From assembly GCF_000428925.1 (NCBI RefSeq), contig NZ_AUAW01000022.1, forward strand, positions 1-37,686: a stretch of 37,686 nt of DNA, written 5' to 3'. The notes under the pieces were generated by a model. That model was not told where the DNA came from, did not search any database, and saw nothing but the letters and a program-made list of their open reading frames with translations. Positions within the stretch are counted from its first letter, which is position 1. Each line of letters opens with the position of its first letter. The position numbers and the translations under genes were made by a program. Source of the DNA: Furfurilactobacillus rossiae DSM 15814 (GTDB lineage Bacteria > Bacillota > Bacilli > Lactobacillales > Lactobacillaceae). Below are positions 17,133 through 24,962 of the stretch, piece after piece.

Positions 17133-17420
17133 ATGAAAACATTGATGGTAGTTTGTGGTTCTGGCGTAGCAACATCCACGGTCGTCACAGGAAAAATCAA
17201 GAATTGGTTAGCTGACGAAGGTTTTGACGGCCAGGTTAAGATGCTGCAAAGTAAAATTTCTGACGAAGTTAACCACATCGATGATTACGACGCTGTTGTT
17301 AGCACTACGTTAGTACCAGACAACGTTAAGGATAAGGTTATTAATGGAGTGCCATTATTAACCGGTATGAATACGCAAGCTGTCTACGATCAAATTACAG
17401 AGAAGCTTGAATTAAAATAA
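17133..17420 (+). CDS. gatB: PTS galactitol-type EIIB
   Basis: 95-residue IIB protein. Phosphorylated Cys8 lies in 'MVVCGSGVATSTVV', the family P-loop. ATG 17133 has GGAGG (17120-17124) eight bases upstream; the TTG at 17118 overlaps that site. Last gene of the PTS operon, followed by a strong terminator. It transfers phosphate from IIA to the sugar bound in IIC. Confidence 0.9.
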   Translation: MKTLMVVCGSGVATSTVVTGKIKNWLADEGFDGQVKMLQSKISDEVNHIDDYDAVVSTTLVPDNVKDKVINGVPLLTGMNTQAVYDQITEKLELK

Positions 17421-17430
17421 TTTCCAAGAA

Positions 17431-17467
17431 AAAACGTTCATCTAGAAAATTTTCTGGATGAGCGTTT
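17431..17467 (+). terminator. Terminator of the PTS operon
   Basis: Long stem: AACG-T-TCATC-T-AGAA against TTCT-G-GATGA-G-CGTT with a 4-nt loop, then a T-run. Confidence 0.88.
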
Positions 17468-17534
17468 TTTGCTGCTATTTGTAGCCTATGAGCCTCAAAT
17501 TTTTACCGCAGTGGATGACCTAGCTATAAAAATT

Positions 17535-18272
17535 TCAAATAAACATTTTTACGCCAAAATAAATAATCAGCAGTCCCAAGAATGGAGTTAGCACACGATT
17601 AACTCGACGCAAATCAAGGCGTTGAATAATCACTGGCGTAACCACCGCACCAACGATAGCCCCCAGCATCAGCAACCAACCTGCTTGCCAAGCAAACGTA
17701 CTGGTGAACAAGTGCCCGATTAGGCTAATTGAAGACATGGTCATGAGCACATATGTGGCGGTACCCGCGGATTCAACGGCAGTTAATCCTAATAATGTGA
17801 GACCTGCAGCTGTTGTTGCACCGCCGCTTAAACCGCCGATGCCGACCATTAGACCACTTAGCAAACCAAAAAATCGCGCCAACCATACCTGTGTTGAGTC
17901 TGTGTGAGTATTGTGCGTTTGATGAATTGATTTCAACAAAACCATTGCGCCCATAACAATGAAAATGGTGCCGACGATCCAGTTGTATAGTGTTTTGGGG
18001 ATGAATTGTGCGCTGTATGTACCGATTAAAATGCCAGGGATAGCAGCTACAATCATTTGGTTGCCAACATGAAAATTAACGTTTTTAACACGTAATTGTG
18101 TCAGAAAACCGAAGAATAAGGCCGGTAATGCTACGAGTAATGACGTTGGTACTGCAACCGCAGATGACAAGCCTAATTGGCTGGTCAATACTCCGAGATA
18201 TAAAGCAGCACCGCCACCACCAATCAAGCTGACAAAAATCCCGATTACTAAACCATAGGCAAAAATGAGCAT
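17535..18272 (-). CDS. TauE/SafE-family sulfite exporter-like permease
   Basis: 245-residue membrane protein, about eight hydrophobic segments in two halves. It has the family N-terminal 'GIFVSLIGGGGAALYLGVL' and the repeat-half 'GLMVGIGGLSGGATTAAGLTLLG'. Family members move sulfite, sulfoacetate or other organic anions; the substrate is unknown. Start set at ATG 18272 behind AGAAGG; a frame extension to 18323 would begin inside the promoter. Divergent from a TetR regulator and controlled by a promoter with an internal palindrome, so probably induced when that regulator binds its ligand. Confidence 0.88.
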   Translation of the reverse strand: MLIFAYGLVIGIFVSLIGGGGAALYLGVLTSQLGLSSAVAVPTSLLVALPALFFGFLTQLRVKNVNFHVGNQMIVAAIPGILIGTYSAQFIPKTLYNWIVGTIFIVMGAMVLLKSIHQTHNTHTDSTQVWLARFFGLLSGLMVGIGGLSGGATTAAGLTLLGLTAVESAGTATYVLMTMSSISLIGHLFTSTFAWQAGWLLMLGAIVGAVVTPVIIQRLDLRRVNRVLTPFLGLLIIYFGVKMFI

Positions 18273-18307
18273 CAGATAAACCTTCTTTACGTTAAGAGTC
18301 TGAATTG

Positions 18308-18337
18308 ATAATAAGCGGAGCATACTCCGTTTGTCAA
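18308..18337 (-). promoter_or_regulatory. Promoter of the TauE/SafE gene with internal operator
   Basis: On the minus strand TTGACA (18332-18337), 18 bp, TATTAT (18308-18313). The spacer contains the palindrome CGGAG-CATA-CTCCG (18316-18329), ideally placed for repression by the divergent TetR protein. Confidence 0.75.
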
Positions 18338-18386
18338 GAACACACTTTTAGCGTATGGTACTAATTGTAATAATGGAGGCTAATTG

Positions 18387-18950
18387 ATGCGAAAAGACGC
18401 GCAAATTAATCAGCAAAAAATCTTAGATGCCGCTGCCAATTTATTTAAGGAAAGAGCGGTTTCGAAAGTCAGTATGAAGGACATCGCGCAAGTCGCCGGC
18501 ATTGGAACAGGTACGCTGTACCGTAACTTTCCAAATAAAAGTGAACTTTGCATGGCACTGTCGCTTGACTACATTCAGCAATTCATCACAGGCGAAGAGG
18601 CTCAGTTGCAGAATCCTTCGTCATCGGCAAATAAACAGTTCGAGGATTTTTTGACTCGATGGCTTGAATTTCGTGAGCGGCGAATACAGCTGCTGACAGA
18701 AATTGAAACGGGACCATCTGTCATGAGCACGTTTTATCATAGTCCGTTATATCAACAGTTGGTTAACTTGACCATGCAGGCATTAAAACCAATAAGCGAT
18801 AACATTAGTAAAGCTGAATTGAAATTTCGAGCCGACATGCTTATTTCAATGCTGAAAAGTGATAGCTATGCCTATCAACGGGAGCAGGGACTGACCCGTG
18901 AACAAATTGCGATTAACATTAGTCATTTGATGATCAAAAGGTGCGACTAG
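18387..18950 (+). CDS. TetR-family transcriptional regulator
   Basis: 187 residues with a classic TetR HTH ('KVSMKDIAQVAGIGTGTLYRNFPNKSEL', about 31-58) and a helical ligand domain. ATG 18387 lies seven bases after GGAGG; an in-frame TTG sits at 18384. Divergent from the TauE/SafE permease, whose promoter carries a 5-4-5 palindrome. Likely a local repressor of that transporter; ligand unknown. Confidence 0.88.
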   Translation: MRKDAQINQQKILDAAANLFKERAVSKVSMKDIAQVAGIGTGTLYRNFPNKSELCMALSLDYIQQFITGEEAQLQNPSSSANKQFEDFLTRWLEFRERRIQLLTEIETGPSVMSTFYHSPLYQQLVNLTMQALKPISDNISKAELKFRADMLISMLKSDSYAYQREQGLTREQIAINISHLMIKRCD

Positions 18951-19047
18951 TTCAAGTCGAAAAGAAAAATGTGAGTGTTTTGGAGACTAGACATCATTAA
19001 TTCAAGCAATGACAAGTTGAATTGATTTTTATAATAAATGTCGTTTC

Positions 19048-19100
19048 AAAATAAAACAAGAACGGCAAGTCACCGGTTTAATACCGGAAACTCGCCGTTC
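19048..19100 (-). terminator. Terminator of the minus-strand ABC operon
   Basis: GAACGGC-a-AGT and ACT-c-GCCGTTC arms (19060-19100) enclose a second CCGGT/ACCGG stem. On the minus strand it ends in a T-rich tract (19048-19059). It lies about 90 bp past the ATPase gene stop. Confidence 0.78.
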
Positions 19101-19189
19101 AGAAAGCTTCTTAATATATTTTTTACACTTCATAGCATCGAATAACCACCTTAAGAATGGAGCCCAGGATACAAATTAGTCAGCCAACA

Positions 19190-19864
19190 TCACTTCTGCT
19201 TAACGAGCTTGCCATCCATCATATCGTAAATATGGTCCGCATATTTCTCGAGCCGTGGGTCATGAGTAACTAGCATAATCGCCTTATTGTGCTCTTTGGC
19301 AAGTCGCTTAAATAACTTACCGACTTCCTCAACGTTACTGGTATCTAAAGAAGCGGTTGGCTCATCGGCCAGTAATATTTCAGGGTTCGCATAGAGGGCT
19401 CGTGCGATGGCAACCCTTTGTTGTTGTCCGCCTGATAGCTCTTGGGGATACTTGTCAATTAACTTAGTAATTCCTAGCTCGTTAAACAACTGATTTAATT
19501 TTGCTTGCGATAAATTATTATTTTTCTTCACCTTGTCCACTAAGACAAACTGTTTACGAACTGTTAAAAATGGTACCAAGTTATAGGCCTGTAAAACAAA
19601 GCCAATCTTGTTCAAACGCAAGCTACTACTTTGCTGCGCCGAAAAGTGGGTGATGTCCTCACCGTTAACAAAAACTTGGCCTGCAGTCGGCTTTTGCAGT
19701 GAACCAGCAATCGTCAGGAAGGTACTCTTCCCCGAGCCGGACGGTCCCATGATTAAAACGACTTCGCTCCGGTTAGCTTCAAAATTAATCTTTTTAAGCG
19801 CTTCAACTTGGGCTGAGCCGTGTCCATACGTCTTTTTCACATCTTTGATTTCAATTACTGCCAT
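19190..19864 (-). CDS. ABC transporter ATP-binding protein (MacB/LolD/HrtA type)
   Basis: 224-residue ATPase of the type that pairs with FtsX-like permeases. Walker A 'GPSGSGKS' (40-47), Q-loop around 'VLQAYNLVPFLTV' (90-102), signature 'LSGGQQQR' (143-150), Walker B 'ILLADEP' (163-169) and H-loop 'VTHDPRLEKYADHI'. It lies 9 bp after its partner permease gene. With that permease it forms a four-component exporter; the size and organisation resemble the haem exporter HrtAB, but the substrate is not proven. Confidence 0.93.
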   Translation of the reverse strand: MAVIEIKDVKKTYGHGSAQVEALKKINFEANRSEVVLIMGPSGSGKSTFLTIAGSLQKPTAGQVFVNGEDITHFSAQQSSSLRLNKIGFVLQAYNLVPFLTVRKQFVLVDKVKKNNNLSQAKLNQLFNELGITKLIDKYPQELSGGQQQRVAIARALYANPEILLADEPTASLDTSNVEEVGKLFKRLAKEHNKAIMLVTHDPRLEKYADHIYDMMDGKLVKQK

Positions 19865-19873
19865 AATATTCTC

Positions 19874-20932
19874 CTAAATTGCTTGCGCCGGATCAATTTT
19901 AATAATTGAACGAACTGGAATTAACCCACCAATGATTCCCGTTATCAACATGCCCAAGCTACCAGAAATGATAATCGTTGGGGCAAAATTCATTGGGACA
20001 GCAGCCGGTAATATCGCAACTGTCAGCCACATACATAGCAGGGCTAATACCACCCCAGTGACCGTCAATAATAGTGATTGGCTGATGACGGCGTTTACCA
20101 GTGTGCGAGTTGAAATTCCCTGTGCCCGCATTACTGCGAAATTATGCAGTTTTTGCAACGTCAAAATGTACAAGAAGACTGCAATAATTACCATCGAAAT
20201 TAAGAACAGAAACGCAATCATCAGAGTGAAGGTCGTCTTTTGAATGGCGTACCCCGTTAGCTTGTTGACAAAGGTCTTGACCGAGTATGTTTTGGCATCG
20301 AGGTGATTATAGGTATAATGACGGTCTTTGGAAACAATCCCAGAGAAAGCAACGTTTGGTACCGTTTGCCGGGCAGTTTGCCACACTGACAGGTCCCCAT
20401 AAATAATCGGCAGCATATTAATTTTTGCACCGTTGACAAAGCCGACAATCTTGTATTTCTGTCCCGAAATATTAAGTTCCAACTGATCGCCGAGCCGATA
20501 ATGGTTGACCGTCTTGAAAGTTTCATCAACGGTAACCTCGTCATTCTTTTGAGCACGACGACCGGCAACCAATTGCTGATCCTGATAGATAAACTGACCT
20601 TTCTTAATCCCTAAAAATTGGGCCGTTAGCGAAGAACGCCCGGCCGCCTTAACCACCACCGGTAATTGGCCAATTACTGACTCCTTCTTACCGATCTTCG
20701 TATCAGTGGTATCTTTGTTTGTCAAAATTGATTGGGGCATACTGATGTTCGCGTTCTTATTTAACACCACTCGTTGAATACCCCACGAATCAATCGCCTG
20801 CGTATTTTCATTTTGCAGGCCAATTGCTAGTGACGACAATAAAAAAATCAAGTAACTGACTAAGAAAATCATCAAGACGATTAATCCATATCGTTTCTTT
20901 TCTTTCTTTATTTCTTCAAAGGCTAAAAACAT
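19874..20932 (-). CDS. FtsX-like ABC transporter permease (HrtB-like)
   Basis: 352 residues with one N-terminal membrane segment (about 16-38), a large extracytoplasmic domain, and three C-terminal segments (about 230-345), the MacB/FtsX layout. 'RAQGISTRTLVNAVISQS' matches the coupling-helix region of FtsX permeases and 'GLIPVRSIIKIDPAQAI' the family C-terminus. AGGAGA precedes ATG 20932. Cotranscribed with the ATPase. Length and topology fit HrtB (haem efflux); bacteriocin or peptide export is the alternative. Confidence 0.86.
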   Translation of the reverse strand: MFLAFEEIKKEKKRYGLIVLMIFLVSYLIFLLSSLAIGLQNENTQAIDSWGIQRVVLNKNANISMPQSILTNKDTTDTKIGKKESVIGQLPVVVKAAGRSSLTAQFLGIKKGQFIYQDQQLVAGRRAQKNDEVTVDETFKTVNHYRLGDQLELNISGQKYKIVGFVNGAKINMLPIIYGDLSVWQTARQTVPNVAFSGIVSKDRHYTYNHLDAKTYSVKTFVNKLTGYAIQKTTFTLMIAFLFLISMVIIAVFLYILTLQKLHNFAVMRAQGISTRTLVNAVISQSLLLTVTGVVLALLCMWLTVAILPAAVPMNFAPTIIISGSLGMLITGIIGGLIPVRSIIKIDPAQAI

Positions 20933-21422
20933 TTCATCTCTCCTACCTAATACTTTTATTTAATCGCTTATATCGAAAAAATATATCAACAAGTGAACTG
21001 GCTGCTTATTAAACTTCCAGTTTAGAATATTGTAGTACATAAACAATATGTTTTAAATAATTAATGATCTTAAATTAAGTAAATTAGTTATTTGGTGATC
21101 AAAAAGTCAGTTGAATAAGCACGGCGATAAGTTCGACGTAAAAAAGACTGCGCTGTTTAGAGCCCTGTTGAGCAAAAAGACCTCGATTGACGTTTTCGTT
21201 ATCGCTTTTTAGATGGAAAGGCGATTATCGTCGTTTTTCACCATGCAACCTGGTTGAATGTTGATATATCGGCATTTGTAATTCATTTGCGTCACCATCA
21301 GTTGCGCGAATGTGGCTTTCGATTTGCGAAAAAGTAGTGTTTGTTTGCTTGTATGCGAGCCAATTTATAGCAAATAGTGGAGATAGTCAAAAAGCAATTC
21401 GCAATTTGGAGGGTGAATTATT
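20933..21422. other. Intergenic region between two ABC operons
   Basis: 490 bp. An AACTGG/CCAGTT inverted repeat sits near 20998-21025, a possible control site for the minus-strand exporter. A frame at about 21196-21336 without a start encodes 'FRYRFLDGKAIIVVFHHATW...' and may be a gene fragment, but I do not recognise it. No convincing promoter pair was found for the rightward operon. Confidence 0.4.
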
Positions 21423-22310
21423 ATGCTCAAGGTTCAAAACGTGACAACCTATATTGGTCGAACTAAAATCGTCAAACGCGCGTCTTTTGACATTGATGCG
21501 GGAAATATTGTGGGGCTGATTGGACCCAATGGCGCCGGGAAAACGACCATTATGAAGACCATTCTTGGACTGACTAAATTTGACGGCAGTATTCAAATTA
21601 ATCACCAACCTGTTACGGAAAATCAGCACGCGGCATTGAACAGCGTTGGTGCGTTGATTGAGCACCCAGCAATCTATCCGTTTTTATCAGGTCGGCAAAA
21701 TCTAGCGCTTTATTCTCACGATCATCAAGACATGGCGCGACTTATTGCTAAATTGGGAATGACTGACTATATTCAGCAAAAAGCAAAAGGCTATTCACTG
21801 GGAATGAAGCAGAAGTTAGGTATTGCCATCGCATTGTTGAACCATCCCCAGCTAGTTATTCTAGATGAACCAATGAACGGGTTGGATGTTGAAGCAACCA
21901 TTGGTATCCGCAAACTTATCAAGCAATATGCCGATCGAGGAACTGCATTCCTAATTTCGAGTCACATTCTGAGTGAGCTGCAAAAGGTTATGACTCATGT
22001 GGTGCTCATTAATCATGGTCAAATTATTGTGAACCAGTCGTTTGAGGAGTTTGAGCAACTTCATCATCGGGATTACAAACTTTTAACAGAAGACGAAGTG
22101 CTAACTGCACAGGTATTGCAACAGCGGACAATTCATTACATACAAGAAGGCAATACTTTTAGAGTTAAACGAGCCGACATTTTTGATATTCAGGATGCCC
22201 TGTATCAGCAACAGATTCACCTCAAAGAACTGGCACCAATTGAAACTAATTTTGAACAAGTTGTGGTCACGATTCTTGAACAGCAGCGGAGGGCCGATCA
22301 TGAAGCGTAA
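21423..22310 (+). CDS. ABC transporter ATP-binding protein (BcrA/lantibiotic-immunity type)
   Basis: 295-residue ATPase of the ABC-2 exporter class. Walker A 'GPNGAGKT' (34-41), signature 'YSLGMKQKLGIA' (124-135, the LGMKQ variant usual in BcrA-type proteins), Walker B 'VILDEPMNGLD' (145-155), H-loop 'SSHILSEL', and a C-terminal extension of about 80 residues. GGAGGG precedes ATG 21423. It partners the two permeases that follow. Family members export bacitracin, lantibiotics or other peptides; target unknown. Confidence 0.92.
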   Translation: MLKVQNVTTYIGRTKIVKRASFDIDAGNIVGLIGPNGAGKTTIMKTILGLTKFDGSIQINHQPVTENQHAALNSVGALIEHPAIYPFLSGRQNLALYSHDHQDMARLIAKLGMTDYIQQKAKGYSLGMKQKLGIAIALLNHPQLVILDEPMNGLDVEATIGIRKLIKQYADRGTAFLISSHILSELQKVMTHVVLINHGQIIVNQSFEEFEQLHHRDYKLLTEDEVLTAQVLQQRTIHYIQEGNTFRVKRADIFDIQDALYQQQIHLKELAPIETNFEQVVVTILEQQRRADHEA

Positions 22311-23058
22311 TCTACTTGAAGAAACCTTTAAATTTATTCACCAAAGAACGTTTGTCGGCGGTATCGTTCTGTTAGTTATTTTAATGTTGTACAACGCGTT
22401 AACAGTGCGCATAAATACAACTACTTTAGTCTTTGAGTTCGGCGCCGTTCAGTGGATTCCGGTGATTATTATTGGCGTAGCATCAACCTTTTTAGCGATG
22501 GAATATCAGTATCATACTATTCTTGTGGTGTTATATAAGAATTCTCACAAGTGGCAAACGTACTTGGCAAAGCTAGTAGTTGTTTGGCTGTACAGTCTTT
22601 TATTAACGGTGGTCGCCGTTGTTATAACGTTCATTTTGAAATTCTTGATGGTTGGGCGGCAGTACGGGTGGTTCACGTATTCCACTGGACAGCCTACGCG
22701 CATCAACTTGTTGCTTGGCAATGTTATCGGAACGTTAGTTTATAGTCTTTTTATTGTGACGCTGGCCTTTCTCCTGATTACACTCTTAAAAATGAACACT
22801 GCCGTTATCGGTATTGGATTAGCACTGGGTTTTCTCGGTGCGTCCATTTCAGTGGCCCTCATGGATTCGTTTGCTTCTTCGACAACAGTTGTGCGCTGGA
22901 ATCCATTAAACATGGTCTTTGTGACACAGCAACTGGCTAACTCACCGTATGCCAACATGTCTCACTTGAATAATTTAGAAATTATCGCGGGTAATCTGAT
23001 TTACGCTGCTGGTTTTGGAGTGATTGGCTATCAATTGTTCAAACGACGACACGTTTAG
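22300..23058 (+). CDS. ABC-2 type permease (first)
   Basis: 252 residues with about six hydrophobic segments. 'FLAMEYQYHTILVVLYKNSHKWQTYLAKL' is the conserved cytoplasmic block of BcrB-like permeases ('EYQ..T...L...S+..Y..AK'). Start set at ATG 22300 behind GGAGGG, overlapping the ATPase gene by 11 bp; a longer open frame from 22183 is the ATPase gene read out of frame. Confidence 0.86.
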   Translation: MKRNLLEETFKFIHQRTFVGGIVLLVILMLYNALTVRINTTTLVFEFGAVQWIPVIIIGVASTFLAMEYQYHTILVVLYKNSHKWQTYLAKLVVVWLYSLLLTVVAVVITFILKFLMVGRQYGWFTYSTGQPTRINLLLGNVIGTLVYSLFIVTLAFLLITLLKMNTAVIGIGLALGFLGASISVALMDSFASSTTVVRWNPLNMVFVTQQLANSPYANMSHLNNLEIIAGNLIYAAGFGVIGYQLFKRRHV

Positions 23059-23084
23059 CACTACTTAAGGAGATGACAATAAAA

Positions 23085-23849
23085 ATGCGATTCAGTCTTT
23101 ATCAAGAGTTTTACAAACTGATGCATCAAAAGATGGTTTGGGTTTCACCGCTAGTCTTGCTGGGGCTAATGGTGACAACGGGATTAACGATTGGCTATAA
23201 TGAAAGTAAGTTGCTGATGACGACTTGTTACGACGCGCCAGATTGGATTATCTTGATTCTGGCTGTAGTTGGGGCGACTTTTTTCTCCATGGAGTTTCAG
23301 AATAACGCCATTTTAACGCTGATTTATAAATCGGCTAATAAGCGAGCGGTGTACTTCTCTAAATATATTGTGATTTTAGGCTACAACATTTTGCTGCATG
23401 TTATCGCCATGGCTTTTACCTTTGTTTTGTGGATGACACCGCTCAGTCGCCCGGTTTCGTGGTCAATGCTTTATCTCTACCACCAACCACTGTGGGAGAA
23501 CATGTTGAAGACGTCTGCAATTGATGTGCTGACAACGACGTTTATCATCAGTCTGATCTTTTTACTTTCCTGTTTGATTAACAGTAATGCGATTGTGATT
23601 AGTGTGAGCTTACTGATGATTTTTGTTGGACAGTTTATTTCTGCTAGCTTACTCAATGGCAATAAGGCAGTACATATTTTACGGTGGAATCCGTTTAACT
23701 TAACGAATTTAACACGGCAATACTACAATTACGCGACTTACGTTGATACGAGTCATCTCTCGAATGTGCAACTACTTTGTAGCACCGCTAGTTACATTGT
23801 GATTTTCGTAACGGCAGGTTATTTAATCTTTAGGAAGAAACGTTTTTAA
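23085..23849 (+). CDS. ABC-2 type permease (second)
   Basis: 254 residues, about six hydrophobic segments. It shares with its neighbour the pattern 'FFSMEFQNNAILTLIYKSANKRAVYFSKY' and a C-terminal 'WNPFNLTNLTRQYYNY' block ('WNPLNMVFVTQQ' in the first permease), so the two are paralogues that probably form a heterodimeric channel. ATG 23073 overlaps the AAGGAG ribosome site, so ATG 23085 is preferred, although the spacing (12) is long. Confidence 0.84.
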   Translation: MRFSLYQEFYKLMHQKMVWVSPLVLLGLMVTTGLTIGYNESKLLMTTCYDAPDWIILILAVVGATFFSMEFQNNAILTLIYKSANKRAVYFSKYIVILGYNILLHVIAMAFTFVLWMTPLSRPVSWSMLYLYHQPLWENMLKTSAIDVLTTTFIISLIFLLSCLINSNAIVISVSLLMIFVGQFISASLLNGNKAVHILRWNPFNLTNLTRQYYNYATYVDTSHLSNVQLLCSTASYIVIFVTAGYLIFRKKRF

Positions 23850-23869
23850 CTGATGGGGGATTTTCAATA

Positions 23870-24235
23870 ATGAACAAATTTCCGGCGCAACTCAAAAGAC
23901 TGCGTAAAGAAACGAACACCACTCAAGACGATTTGGCAGGCAAACTGTTTGTAACTCGTCAGGCAATTTCCAAGTGGGAGTCAGGGGATGCCACGCCTGA
24001 TTTAGCAAACTTAATTAAACTCACTGATATTTTCAATGTTAGTTTGGACACGCTGGTTTTTGGCACTGAAGAACAGGATGCTAAAGTCGATCCTACCCAA
24101 TTCACGTATGACCCGAGAAAAAACCGTTATGTACGTCGGTTTGGCAAGATGAACTTTTGGGATTTTATGTCAGGTTATTGGTGGGCAATTTTAATGATTG
24201 TTTTTGTGATTGGCTTCTTTTACGCAATTCATTAA
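23870..24235 (+). CDS. XRE-family regulator with C-terminal membrane segment
   Basis: 121 residues: an HTH_3 domain (about 7-62; 'TTQDDLAGKLFVTRQAISKWESGDATPDLANLIKLTDIFNVSLDTL'), a basic linker ('DPRKNRYVRRFGK') and one hydrophobic segment near the end ('GYWWAILMIVFVIGFFYAIH'). The layout implies a DNA-binding protein tethered to the membrane. Last gene of the ABC-2 operon, 20 bp after the second permease. It may sense the exported compound or permease state and regulate the operon; that is inference. Confidence 0.87.
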   Translation: MNKFPAQLKRLRKETNTTQDDLAGKLFVTRQAISKWESGDATPDLANLIKLTDIFNVSLDTLVFGTEEQDAKVDPTQFTYDPRKNRYVRRFGKMNFWDFMSGYWWAILMIVFVIGFFYAIH

Positions 24236-24264
24236 TTAGGTGGATAAATTTAGTAATAAAAGCA

Positions 24265-24302
24265 AAAAATCCCAAAATCATAATTGATTTTGGGATTTTT
24301 TT
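24265..24302. terminator. Bidirectional terminator
   Basis: Perfect 16-bp stem (24265-24280 and 24285-24300) with a 4-nt loop and A/T tracts on both sides. It serves the ABC-2 operon and the convergent Rrf2 gene. Confidence 0.9.
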
Positions 24303-24367
24303 CATCTGGTGATTAGAGATGCGTGATTGTAAGTAATGAGTGTTCTCAAAAAAGAAGTTTTTAATTG

Positions 24368-24799
24368 TCACAGTTTCTCAGTCAGTTGTGCCTGCAAATC
24401 AATATCATTCATAATATCTTGCAGCGAAATTCGTGCCATCTTCGCTTCAGCCGCGGCCTGAATTTCCATATAATAGTGGTCGAGAACCGGTGGAATGGCG
24501 GCGCCCACCGGACAGGTACTTGAAGTTTTTTGATCAACGTGGAAAAGTTCTTGTTGAGGCAAGGAACGATAAATATCGCGAACAGTGATCTCTGCGGCAT
24601 CGCGAGCTAATGCCAGGTTAGTTGTACCATGGCCTTGTTTTAATAAGCCTGCTTGTTTTAAACTTGCCATTATTTTTCGTACGAGACTAGCTGAGGTTTG
24701 GATACTACTGGCCATCTCTTGGCTAGTAATTTTTTGCCCACTGAAATAACTGATATAAGCAAGAACATGAATCGTGTCGCTTAATTGAGTGTTTGCCAT
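24368..24799 (-). CDS. Rrf2-family transcriptional regulator (YwnA-like)
   Basis: 143 residues with an Rrf2 wHTH: 'DTIHVLAYISYFSGQKITSQEMASSIQTSASLVRKIMASLKQAGLLKQGHGTTNLALARDAAEITVRDIY'. Only one cysteine is present (in 'STCPVG'), so the Cys-ligated Fe-S cluster of IscR/NsrR is ruled out and a YwnA-like regulator is more likely. ATG 24799 has GGAGA upstream; the frame extends to 24898 without a ribosome site. Divergent from a reductase gene, with inverted operator-like repeats in both promoters. Confidence 0.87.
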   Translation of the reverse strand: MANTQLSDTIHVLAYISYFSGQKITSQEMASSIQTSASLVRKIMASLKQAGLLKQGHGTTNLALARDAAEITVRDIYRSLPQQELFHVDQKTSSTCPVGAAIPPVLDHYYMEIQAAAEAKMARISLQDIMNDIDLQAQLTEKL

Positions 24800-24827
24800 A
24801 ATAGATCTCCTTAAAATTCTGTATTTG

Positions 24828-24856
24828 ATTATATAACAGTTTTTAAAATGTGTGAA
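24828..24856 (-). promoter_or_regulatory. Promoter of the Rrf2 gene with operator-like site
   Basis: On the minus strand TTCACA (24851-24856), 17 bp, TATAAT (24828-24833). The spacer contains the element ACAGTTTTTAAAAT (plus strand 24836-24849), which recurs inverted in the divergent promoter. Confidence 0.7.
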
Positions 24857-24891
24857 ATCACTGAATTTAAAACAACCGATAAATTGATTTA

Positions 24892-24928
24892 TTGACAATC
24901 ATCAAAGACTAGTTTATTTTAAAACTGT
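24892..24928 (+). promoter_or_regulatory. Promoter of the reductase gene with operator-like site
   Basis: TTGACA (24892-24897), 17 bp, TATTTT (24915-24920). The element ATTTTAAAACTGT (24916-24928) overlaps the -10 box and is the inverted counterpart of the site at 24836-24849. A probable Rrf2 operator. Confidence 0.72.
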
Positions 24929-24962
24929 ACTTAAAAATAATACAAATATCGGAGGCACTCAT

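Noticed and set aside
19190-20932. Firm naming as haem exporter hrtAB
   Set aside because: Size and topology fit, but no haem-responsive HrtR-type regulator adjoins, and the MacB-like family covers many substrates.
22183-22299. Upstream extension of the first ABC-2 permease
   Set aside because: It lies entirely inside the ATPase gene in another frame; ATG 22300 has a strong ribosome site.
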